This document shows positions 1-7,675 of a stretch of DNA of 13,168 bases, one piece after another. The translations under genes and the position numbers were made by a program. The notes under the pieces were generated by a model, which was given only the letters and a program-made list of their open reading frames with translations, made no database searches and had not been told where the DNA came from. Location of the stretch: the NCBI GenBank assembly GCA_038231495.1, contig JBBRLG010000160.1, forward strand, positions 1-13,168, written 5' to 3'. Within the stretch, counting starts at the first letter, position 1. Every line of letters begins with the position of its first letter. The stretch comes from JBBRLG01 sp038231495. GTDB lineage: Bacteria > Planctomycetota > Planctomycetia > Gemmatales > Gemmataceae.

Positions 1-245
1 ACGGGGGATTGGGCGGGGGGTATCGCGGGGGGTGGTTGGCTTAGCTGTTTGGGCGCGCGGGGGGGGTAAGGCCCGTCTTGGTTTTTTTAAGCCAGTGCGG
101 GGTTCCCCCCCGCCGCTCGCCGGGATTTCGAGCAGTCATTTAGGCGCGGTTCTTAACAACCCGTTCATTCCGGTCAACAAGCTACCAAACAAGGTGGTGC
201 CGGGCGCGGTTCGTCCATGCTCCACCTACAACAAGGAGAGGTATT
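1..245. other. G-rich upstream region of the surface-protein gene
   Basis: No gene is supported here; the open frames lack family similarity and overlap the true start of the next gene. The first 32 bases have G-runs at 3-7, 11-13, 15-20 and 27-32 with loops of 3, 1 and 6 bases, which fits the G-quadruplex pattern on the + strand. Another run of eight G lies around 60-66 and a run of seven T at 82-88. I could not identify a convincing -35/-10 promoter. Any promoter for the downstream gene should lie in this stretch. Confidence 0.5.
233..240 (+). promoter_or_regulatory. Ribosome binding site of the giant surface protein
   Basis: The purine run AAGGAGAG ends five bases before the ATG at 246, with its AAGGAG core seven bases away. 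This is close to the ideal Shine-Dalgarno spacing and supports 246 as the start, rather than the overlapping frames that begin further upstream. Confidence 0.8.
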
Positions 246-3200
246 ATGTCCGTCTCAACCTGGCTGCGTTCCCTGCGTTCCGCCGTCGCCTCTCCGCGTG
301 GAGGGCACAAGAAGCGGCCGGCAACGTTCCGCCTACGACTCGAAGCGCTGGAAGACCGCTGCGTGCCGTCGGTCACGGCGGTCAACGACAACTTCACCAC
401 CCTCACCAACACGCCGACGACTCTCAACGTGTTGGCCAACGACACCAATCCCACTGGCGGCTTGCGGATTCTGTCCGCGACGCCGATCGCGCCCGCCGGG
501 CCAACGCTGACGCAGAACGCCGACGGCACGTTCTCCTTCACCAGCGCTGCCGCGGGAACGTACTCGTTCAACTACTCGATCACCGGCCAAACACAAGAGG
601 TGACCGCCAGCGACGGGAGCAGCGACCAATACCCCATGTTCGGAGGCAGTGTGGCGATGAGCGGCGACACGGCCGTGATCGGGACGGTCCAGAACGCGAA
701 CAAGGCCTATGTGTTTACGCGCTCCGGCACGACCTGGACTCAGCAAGCCGAACTCCGGCCTTCGGACGGTCGCCAAGACGATCAGTTTGGCAACAGCGTG
801 TCGATCAGCGGTGACACCGTCGTGGTCGGGGCCAACTTCCACAGCGTGACCCCCAACGCGAGTGAGGGTTCGGCCTACGTGTTCACGCGCTCCGGCACGA
901 CCTGGAGTCAGCAAGCAGAACTCACCGCCGCCGACTCCGCCGGCAACCGCGATCAATTTGGCTACAGCGTGTCGGTCAGTGGCGATACCGTGGTCGTCGG
1001 GGCCAAAGACCACAACAGTCAAGGGGCGGCGTACCTGTTCACGCGCTCCAGGACCACCTGGACTCAACAACAGGAACTCACCGCCGCCGACGGCGTCCGG
1101 TACAGCGAGTTTGGCCGCAGTGTGGCGCTCAGCGGCGATACCGTCGCGGTGGGGGCCAATAATAACTTGCAAGGCGCGCCGTCGGTCTACGTGTACACGC
1201 GCGCCGGGACGACGTGGAGCCAACAACAGGACCTGGTCGCCGCCGAAGGGGGCAACCCTTCCTTCGGCTATAGCGTGGCGCTTGACGGCGACACCCTCGT
1301 GGCCGGGGCGCCTCAAAACACGATCGGCAACAATGCCAAGGGAACGGCGTACGTGTTCACGCGCTCCGGGACGACCTGGAGTCAGCAACAGGCACTCTTC
1401 AACACCCTCGACGGCGGGGGCGACGATGCCTTTGGCCACAGTGTGTCGCTCAGCGGAGATGGCATCGTCGTCGGGTCCCGAGACCACCAGGTAGGGAACA
1501 ACGCCGAACAGGGTTCGGCCTACGTGTTCATGCGCTCCGGCACGACATGGAGTTTGCAACAGGAATTTACGCCCGCCGACGGTGCCGCTCAAGATCGCTT
1601 TGGCTGGAGTGCGGCGCTCAGCGGCGACAACGTCCTGGTCGGGGCCTGGGCTAAAAACGTGGGCGTCAACCCCGCGCAGGGGGCGGCGTACTTCCAAAAC
1701 TGGACGCAGGCCACGGCGACGGTGACAGTGCAGGTGAAGTCCCCAAACGTGACGGCTGCCGACGACACCTTCACCGCCAGCACCAACACGCCGACGAACC
1801 TCAACGTGCTGGCCAACGACACAAACCCCACGGGCGGCTTGCAGATCCTGTCCTCAACAGCAATCTCGCCGACCGGGCCGACGCTGACGCAGAATGCCGA
1901 CGGTACGTTCTCGATCACCAGCGCCGCGGCGGGAACGTACACCTTCAACTACACCGCCACTGGCAAACAGCAAGCGGTGATGGCCAGCGACGGAGTGGCC
2001 AACGATCATTTTGGCCGCATCGTGGCGATCAGCGGCGACACGGCCGTCGTTGGCTCCCCGCTCCACCAGGTGGGGAGCAACGTCCAGGAGGGGGCGGCCT
2101 ACGTGTTCACGCGCTCGGGGACAACCTGGACCCAGCAGCAGGAACTCACCGCCGCCGACGGCGCGACCACCGATTCGTTTGGCAACACCGTGTCGATCAG
2201 CGGCGATACCATCGTGGTCGGGGCTTACAACCACCCGGGGAATGGCAGGGCTTATGTGTACACGCGCTCCGGGACAACCTGGAGTCAGCAACAGGAACTC
2301 ACCGCTGCCGACGGTGTGGCGGGCGATGTGTTTGGCTGGAGCGTGTCGGTCAGCGGCGATACCATCCTGGTCGGTGTCTACAACCACAAGGTGGGAAGTA
2401 ACGCCCAGCAAGGCTCGGCCTATGTGTTCACGCGCTCGGGGACGACCTGGAGTCAGCAACAGGAACTCACCGCCGCCGACGGGGTGGCCAACGATTTCTT
2501 TGGCGCCAGCGTGTCGGTCAGTGGCGATACCGCCCTGGTCGGGGCTTATCTCCACCAGGTAGGGAACAACGCCGCTCAGGGTTCGGCCTACGTGTTCACG
2601 CGCTCGGGTACGACCTGGACCCAGCAACAGGAACTCACCGCCGCCGACGGCGCGGCCAACGATGCCTTTGGCAACGCTGTGGCGCTCAGCGGCGATACCA
2701 TCCTGGTCGGAGTGCCGACACATCAGGTGGGAACCAACGCCGCTCAGGGAGCCGCCTACGTGTACGCGCGCTCGGGTACGACCTGGACCCAGCAACAGGA
2801 ACTTACCGCCGCCGATGGCCTGGCGAACGATCAATTTGGCGTCAGCGTGTCGGTCAGCGGCGAGACCGTCCTGGTCGGGGCCTCGTCTCATACGGTGGGC
2901 AACAACGCCCATCAGGGTTCGGCCTACGTCTTCACGCGCAGCGGCACGACCTGGACCCGGCAACGGGAACTCACCGCCGCCGACGGCGCGACCAACGATG
3001 CCTTTGGCTTCAGTGTGTCGATCAGCGGCGATACCATCGTGGCCGGGGCCCTCCTCCACGCCGGTCAAGGGGCGGCGTATTTCCAGAACTGGACGCAGGC
3101 CACGGCGACCGTGACCGTCACCGTCACCGCGCCGGCCGCCGCCGCGATCACCGCCACCTCCGGCGGCGGTCAGAGCGCCCTGGTGACCGCAGCTTTTACC

Positions 3201-4808
3201 AGTCCGCTGGTCGCCACGGTGACCGACGCCTCCGGTCAGCCGGTTCCCGACGCCACCGTCACCTTCGCCAGCCCCAGCAGTGGTGCCGGCGTCACCTTCA
3301 ATGGCGGAAACACGGCCACCACCGACCAACAAGGGCGGGTAAGTAAGAGCGTGACCGCCAACGGTAGCGTCGGTTCCTTCACCGTCACCGCCTCTGTGGC
3401 TGGCGTCACGACTTCCGCCAACTTTGCTCTGACGAATACCATCGGCCCGGCAACCACGGTCCGGTCCACCGCCGGCAGCGGCCAGAGTGTCCCCGAAAAC
3501 ACCGCGTTCGCAACTCCCCTGGTGGCCACGGTGACCGACGACAGCGGCAACCCCGTGCCCAACGTTACCGTCACGTTCACGGCACCCGCCAGCGGCGCCG
3601 GTGTCACCTTCACGGGTGGGGCAACGGCCGTTACCAACTCCCTGGGCCAGGCGCGAAGGGACGTGACCGCCAACGGCAGCGCCGGTACTTACACGGTCGT
3701 CGCCTCCATCCCCGGCGCCACGACCGTGGCCGGCTTCACCCTCACGAATACCGCCGTGGCAGTGGCGAACGGCCAGTTGGCGTTCAGCGCGGCCGCCTAC
3801 AGCTTCGATGAAAAAGGGGGGACGATTACTCTCACGGTGACCCGGACCGCAGGCGCCGATGGCGCCGTCACGGTGCAGTATGACGTGGCCGCGGCGAAAA
3901 CCTCGGCGGCCAAGTACCAAGCGATCGCCGGCACCGACTTTACTGGCGCATCCCACGGAACCTTGGCGTTCAACGCCGGCGAGGTGCAGAAGAACATCAC
4001 CTTCGCAATCGTGCAAGACAAGCTGGTCGAGGAGAACAAGTCGTTCGTCGTGACGCTGAGCGGTCAGACCGGCGGCGCGTCCCTGGGATCCCAGGTGTCC
4101 ACCACGGTGACGATTGTGGACGACAACCTGCCGGTGGTGCCCAACGCGACGCCGAAGTTGCCCACGTTGCAAAAGGCGGGCATCGGCTTCGGCACCAGCG
4201 ACGAACACTACCAACAGTTCGTGCGGAATGCCTACGACCACTACCTGCGCCGCAAGCCTTCTGACGCCGAGGTCAAGGACTGGGTCGATAAAATGAAGGC
4301 GTACCAGACCGACCACACGGTCGGGCTAAAGCAAGAGCAGATCGAGGCGGGTTTCATCGACTCGAAGGAGTACATCGGCCGCTTCGGCAGCGTCGGCAAG
4401 AGCTGGATCGATGGCATTTACCAGGACCTGCTCACCCGCGCCCCGGACGCCAACGGCGAGACTTTCTGGCTGGGTCAGCTCGCAGTTGGCTTGGACCCGA
4501 CGCTGGTGGCACTCGGGTTCACGACCAGCCTGGAACGGCTGCAAAACCGCGTGTCGGCGACGTACTTGACGCTGCTGGAGCGCCCCGCGGACAAAGGCGG
4601 CTTGGATTACTGGGTACACGTCTTCAACACGGGCGGCACGACGGAGGACATCAACTCCGGCTTCGTCGGCTCGGTGGAGTATTACGGCAAGATGAACGGT
4701 GCCGCGGGCAACCCGGCGCGCTGGGTTCGCGAAGCTTACCTCGACGTGCTGTTCCGCGCGGCCAAGGTGGACGAGTTGGCGTACTGTTTGGGCTTCTTAA
4801 ATAGTTGA
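246..4808 (+). CDS. Giant extracellular protein: two Ig domains with inserted FG-GAP propellers, Big_1, Calx-beta, DUF4214-like tail
   Basis: This 1520-residue protein is probably exported or surface-bound and may act in adhesion or the cell envelope; its ligand is unknown. The N-terminus is Arg-rich, with no ordinary signal peptide, and carries LEALEDRCVPS near residues 32-42, a planctomycete motif resembling the LEPR-XLL export motif. Residues 43-115 start a VCBS/Big-type Ig domain (NVLANDTNPTGG). Seven FG-GAP repeats follow (118-483), then a closing strand WTQATATVTVQV. The whole arrangement recurs at 502-960, again with seven repeats (core FGxSVSxSGDTxxVGA). Two Big_1-like domains lie at about 968-1065 and 1068-1167, a Calx-beta domain at 1176-1294 (ends TVTIVDDN), and four helical DUF4214-like units at 1321-1520. 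Start choice rests on the strong ribosome binding site. Repeats and domains are seen directly; family names are from recognition; surface location is inferred. Confidence 0.9.
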   Translation: MSVSTWLRSLRSAVASPRGGHKKRPATFRLRLEALEDRCVPSVTAVNDNFTTLTNTPTTLNVLANDTNPTGGLRILSATPIAPAGPTLTQNADGTFSFTSAAAGTYSFNYSITGQTQEVTASDGSSDQYPMFGGSVAMSGDTAVIGTVQNANKAYVFTRSGTTWTQQAELRPSDGRQDDQFGNSVSISGDTVVVGANFHSVTPNASEGSAYVFTRSGTTWSQQAELTAADSAGNRDQFGYSVSVSGDTVVVGAKDHNSQGAAYLFTRSRTTWTQQQELTAADGVRYSEFGRSVALSGDTVAVGANNNLQGAPSVYVYTRAGTTWSQQQDLVAAEGGNPSFGYSVALDGDTLVAGAPQNTIGNNAKGTAYVFTRSGTTWSQQQALFNTLDGGGDDAFGHSVSLSGDGIVVGSRDHQVGNNAEQGSAYVFMRSGTTWSLQQEFTPADGAAQDRFGWSAALSGDNVLVGAWAKNVGVNPAQGAAYFQNWTQATATVTVQVKSPNVTAADDTFTASTNTPTNLNVLANDTNPTGGLQILSSTAISPTGPTLTQNADGTFSITSAAAGTYTFNYTATGKQQAVMASDGVANDHFGRIVAISGDTAVVGSPLHQVGSNVQEGAAYVFTRSGTTWTQQQELTAADGATTDSFGNTVSISGDTIVVGAYNHPGNGRAYVYTRSGTTWSQQQELTAADGVAGDVFGWSVSVSGDTILVGVYNHKVGSNAQQGSAYVFTRSGTTWSQQQELTAADGVANDFFGASVSVSGDTALVGAYLHQVGNNAAQGSAYVFTRSGTTWTQQQELTAADGAANDAFGNAVALSGDTILVGVPTHQVGTNAAQGAAYVYARSGTTWTQQQELTAADGLANDQFGVSVSVSGETVLVGASSHTVGNNAHQGSAYVFTRSGTTWTRQRELTAADGATNDAFGFSVSISGDTIVAGALLHAGQGAAYFQNWTQATATVTVTVTAPAAAAITATSGGGQSALVTAAFTSPLVATVTDASGQPVPDATVTFASPSSGAGVTFNGGNTATTDQQGRVSKSVTANGSVGSFTVTASVAGVTTSANFALTNTIGPATTVRSTAGSGQSVPENTAFATPLVATVTDDSGNPVPNVTVTFTAPASGAGVTFTGGATAVTNSLGQARRDVTANGSAGTYTVVASIPGATTVAGFTLTNTAVAVANGQLAFSAAAYSFDEKGGTITLTVTRTAGADGAVTVQYDVAAAKTSAAKYQAIAGTDFTGASHGTLAFNAGEVQKNITFAIVQDKLVEENKSFVVTLSGQTGGASLGSQVSTTVTIVDDNLPVVPNATPKLPTLQKAGIGFGTSDEHYQQFVRNAYDHYLRRKPSDAEVKDWVDKMKAYQTDHTVGLKQEQIEAGFIDSKEYIGRFGSVGKSWIDGIYQDLLTRAPDANGETFWLGQLAVGLDPTLVALGFTTSLERLQNRVSATYLTLLERPADKGGLDYWVHVFNTGGTTEDINSGFVGSVEYYGKMNGAAGNPARWVREAYLDVLFRAAKVDELAYCLGFLNS
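372..3128 (+). repeat. Tandem duplication of a ~1.37-kb module, each with seven FG-GAP repeats
   Basis: Codons for residues 43-498 and 502-960 form two homologous modules. Each begins with the same Ig half-domain, runs through seven repeats of about 50-57 codons, and ends in the same FQNWTQATATVTV strand. Within a repeat the DNA is also close, for example around the codons for TRSGTTW and QELTAADG. Such arrays can recombine or collapse in assemblies. Confidence 0.9.
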
Positions 4809-4871
4809 CTCGTCCGGATTACTGAGTCTTGCATGGGCAAAGCCGGCGGCGAGCGGGGTTGCCTAATGCCA

Positions 4872-4924
4872 AGAAAAGGGTACGCGGACCGTTTAGTACG
4901 AAAACGGTCCGCGTACCCTTTTCT
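4872..4924. terminator. Perfect 23-bp hairpin, probable bidirectional terminator or REP-like palindrome
   Basis: Arms 4872-4894 and 4902-4924 are perfectly complementary with a 7-base loop (AGTACGA). The stem is GC-rich in the middle with an A-tract on the outer left and a T-tract on the outer right, as in bidirectional intrinsic terminators. It lies 63 bases after the stop of the surface-protein gene, so terminating that transcript is the simplest role. The length and perfection also fit a dispersed palindromic element such as those mobilised by REP-associated transposases. No transposase is present in the window. Confidence 0.65.
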
Positions 4925-4939
4925 GTTCCCGTCCCCTTT

Positions 4940-5702
<763 letters not shown>

Positions 5703-5735
5703 TGTTTCGCTTTGTTTCGCTGTTTGGTCCTGGTT

Positions 5736-5779
5736 GCCGCTTGCGGCGTTGCGGGGTGCTCCGCAACGCCGCAAGCGGC
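5736..5779. terminator. 19-bp hairpin after the cystathionine gamma-lyase/synthase gene
   Basis: Arms 5736-5754 and 5761-5779 are perfectly complementary around a 6-base loop (GGTGCT). It starts 12 bases beyond the stop of the leftward gene ending at 5791, so it probably ends that operon. There is no U-tract on the minus-strand side, so it is either an atypical terminator or a 3'-end stabilising structure. Each arm contains the palindrome GCCGCTTGCGGC or its complement, which also follows the uma2 stop at 6973-6984. Confidence 0.55.
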
Positions 5780-5790
5780 CACGGTTTCGT

Positions 5791-6939
5791 TTACGCCATC
5801 GCTTGCCGCAAATCTTCCTGCAAATCGCCCACGTCCTCAATGCCGACGCTCAGGCGGATCAACCCGTCATCGACGCCGCGGGCCGTGCGCAACTCGACCG
5901 GGATGCTGGCGTGCGTCATCGTCGCCGGGTGGCAAACCAGCGACTCGACGCCGCCCAAACTCTCCGCGAGGCTGAACAACTTCGTCCGCGGCAAGAACCG
6001 CCGCGCCGCGTCGGCCCCACCTTTCAGGCGGATGCTGATCATACCGCCGAAGTCGCGCATCTGTCGTTTTGCCAACTCGTGCTGCGGGTGGTCCGTCAAT
6101 CCGGGGTAATAGACGCGCTCGATTTGCGGCTGTTTCCGCAGCCAGTCGGCGAGGTGGCGGGCGTTCGCGCAATGGCGGTCCATGCGCACGGCCAACGTCT
6201 TGAGGCCGCGCAGCGTCAGGTAGGCGTCGAACGGGCCGGGCACGCCGCCGGCCGCGTTCTGGTAAAACGCGATCGGTTGCAACAGCTCGCGCGGGCCGAT
6301 CACCGCGCCGCCCACCACGTCGGAGTGGCCGCCCAGGTACTTGGTCGTGCTGTGGACGACGAGGTCCGCGCCCAGCCGCAGCGGCTGTTGCAAGTATGGC
6401 GACGCGAAGGTGTTGTCCACCGCCAGCAGCGCCCCGGTCTTGTGGGCCAGTTCGGCAATGGCGGTAATGTCGAGTAGTTGCAACAACGGGTTGGTCGGCG
6501 TCTCGATCCACACGAGCTTCGTGGTCTTCGTCAGCAGGCGCGCGAAGCCGGCGGGACTGGGGTCGTCGGTGTAGCGGGCGACCAGACCCCACGGCTTGAA
6601 GACGCGCTCGAGCAGGCGGTAAGTGCCGCCGTAGAGGTCCGCCGCCGCGACCACCTCGTCGCCGGGTTTCAGGGTTGAAAGTACCGCGGTCGTCGCGGCC
6701 AGGCCGGAGGCGAACGCCAGGCCGCGCTCGCCGCCCTCCAGCGACGCGAGGCAGGTTTCCAGGGCGGTGCGCGTCGGGTTGCCGCTGCGCGAATACTCGT
6801 AGCCCTTGTGCTGACCGGGGCCGGCCTGCGTGTAGGTCGAAGTGGCGTAGATCGGCACGACCGTCGCACCGGTGGCCGGGTCGGCGTCCTGGCCGGCGTG
6901 GATGGCGCGCGTCGAGAATCCTTGGTCCTGGGGTTGCAT
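5791..6939 (-). CDS. Cystathionine gamma-lyase / gamma-synthase (PLP-dependent)
   Basis: A PLP enzyme of the Cys/Met metabolism family (382 residues, the usual length), cytosolic and normally a tetramer. With the upstream cystathionine beta-synthase, the likely reaction is cleavage of cystathionine to cysteine, 2-oxobutyrate and ammonia (reverse transsulfuration); gamma-synthase activity cannot be excluded. Visible residues: Tyr49-Ser-Arg51 (phosphate contact from the neighbour subunit), Ser78-Gly79, Tyr103 (ring stacking), Asp175 (PLP N1), the Schiff-base Lys200 in HSTTKYLGGHSD, and SLGGVESL (327-334) with Glu332, as in gamma-synthases and gamma-lyases. An in-frame start at 7002 exists, but it would run into the end of the uma2 gene. 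The ATG at 6939 has a good ribosome binding site and gives the normal N-terminus (FSTRAIHAGQ). It is the last gene of the three-gene run. Confidence 0.93.
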   Translation of the reverse strand: MQPQDQGFSTRAIHAGQDADPATGATVVPIYATSTYTQAGPGQHKGYEYSRSGNPTRTALETCLASLEGGERGLAFASGLAATTAVLSTLKPGDEVVAAADLYGGTYRLLERVFKPWGLVARYTDDPSPAGFARLLTKTTKLVWIETPTNPLLQLLDITAIAELAHKTGALLAVDNTFASPYLQQPLRLGADLVVHSTTKYLGGHSDVVGGAVIGPRELLQPIAFYQNAAGGVPGPFDAYLTLRGLKTLAVRMDRHCANARHLADWLRKQPQIERVYYPGLTDHPQHELAKRQMRDFGGMISIRLKGGADAARRFLPRTKLFSLAESLGGVESLVCHPATMTHASIPVELRTARGVDDGLIRLSVGIEDVGDLQEDLRQAMA

Positions 6940-6944
6940 GGGTG

Positions 6945-6952
6945 CTTCCTTT
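6945..6952 (-). promoter_or_regulatory. Ribosome binding site that fixes the gamma-lyase/synthase start
   Basis: On the minus strand AAAGGAAG lies five bases before the ATG at 6939. This supports the 382-residue form over a longer frame starting at 7002. Confidence 0.7.
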
Positions 6953-6972
6953 CCGTGGGATGTCGATGCAAA

Positions 6973-6984
6973 GCCGCAAGCGGC
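6973..6984. repeat. GCCGC-AA-GCGGC palindrome next to the uma2 stop
   Basis: A 12-base palindrome one base beyond the uma2 stop codon, in the 46-base gap before the gamma-lyase/synthase gene. The same sequence forms the outer part of the hairpin at 5736-5779, so both genes are followed by it. It may be a short dispersed palindrome used as a 3' mRNA end or processing signal. Confidence 0.5.
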
Positions 6985-6985
6985 G

Positions 6986-7633
6986 TTAGGGTTGAGGCCC
7001 ACGTTCCGCGCGGGCGAAGAGGTCGCGCATCGTCAGGCGGAAGCCCGGCAAAATAGTGCCGCCGTCGAGGGTGCCGTCTTCGTCGATCACGATGGAATCG
7101 TCGAGTGATGTCCAGATTTGGGCCGTGCGCGTCGGCGGATCGATGTACCACACCAACTCCACGCCCGCCCCGAAATACTCGCGGCGCTTACGATCCATTT
7201 CCCTGCGGGTGTTACTCGGGCTTAGAACTTCCACCGCCAGATTTGGGATAAGATCGGCAATCGGTTGACGAGGCACCCGGTGGTCTGGGACGCGCTCCCA
7301 GCGAAAGAACGCCACGTCGGGAATTCGGACCAGTCCCGTGGTGATTCGCAGCATTCCGTCCGCGCCAACGGTAAATCCGCAGTTGTTGCCGTCTAAAAAC
7401 CCTTCAATCAGATGGCCCAGAATAATCGCCAATCGGCTTTCAAAGAATCCCATACCCTTCTCCACGAGTACGCCGTGAACGAGTTCAAAGAGCCGGTTCT
7501 CTCGATCGTGAATGTTGAGGACATCCTGCTCCGTCGCCGTGCCGAGCGGCAGGCGAATTCGGCTGGGCGAGATGCCGCCGAGTTCTTCCAACAAATCGGC
7601 GAGGGATGGCGATTCCAACAATGCTACGCTCAT
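6986..7633 (-). CDS. Uma2-family PD-(D/E)XK endonuclease-like protein
   Basis: A 215-residue protein of the Uma2/DUF820 family. These proteins have a restriction-endonuclease-like fold and are expanded in planctomycetes and cyanobacteria; their biological substrate is mostly unknown. The core is visible: RIPDVAFF with Asp106, LAVEVLSPSN with Glu135, Lys149 in MDRKRREY, then GVELVWYIDP at 157-166. The putative metal-binding Asp, Glu and Lys are all present, so the active site looks intact. The N-terminal ~35 residues are variable; FELVHGVLVEK (49-59) is the usual family entry. GGAGG stands 10 bases before the ATG. The gene sits 42 bases after cystathionine beta-synthase and 46 bases before the gamma-lyase/synthase on the same strand, so it is probably co-transcribed. 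Nothing in it suggests a role in sulfur metabolism; it may be an insertion into an existing operon. Confidence 0.88.
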   Translation of the reverse strand: MSVALLESPSLADLLEELGGISPSRIRLPLGTATEQDVLNIHDRENRLFELVHGVLVEKGMGFFESRLAIILGHLIEGFLDGNNCGFTVGADGMLRITTGLVRIPDVAFFRWERVPDHRVPRQPIADLIPNLAVEVLSPSNTRREMDRKRREYFGAGVELVWYIDPPTRTAQIWTSLDDSIVIDEDGTLDGGTILPGFRLTMRDLFARAERGPQP

Positions 7634-7675
7634 AAAGATTGTTCCTCCGGCAAGTCGTCTATCAGTTTTGCGCCG

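Noticed and set aside
97..113. Short GCGGGG/CCCCGC hairpin in the leader
   Set aside because: Only six base pairs in homopolymer-rich DNA, so it is expected by chance; not placed as a terminator or attenuator.
1854..4316. 820-residue open frame on the minus strand under the giant protein
   Set aside because: It mirrors the repeats of the + strand gene (a GC-rich antisense frame), is Gly/Arg-rich, lacks a family signature, and overlaps a well-supported gene.
6940..7002. Longer N-terminus of the gamma-lyase/synthase (start at 7002)
   Set aside because: The added 21 residues do not resemble the family, the start overlaps the uma2 gene end, and ATG 6939 has a good ribosome binding site.
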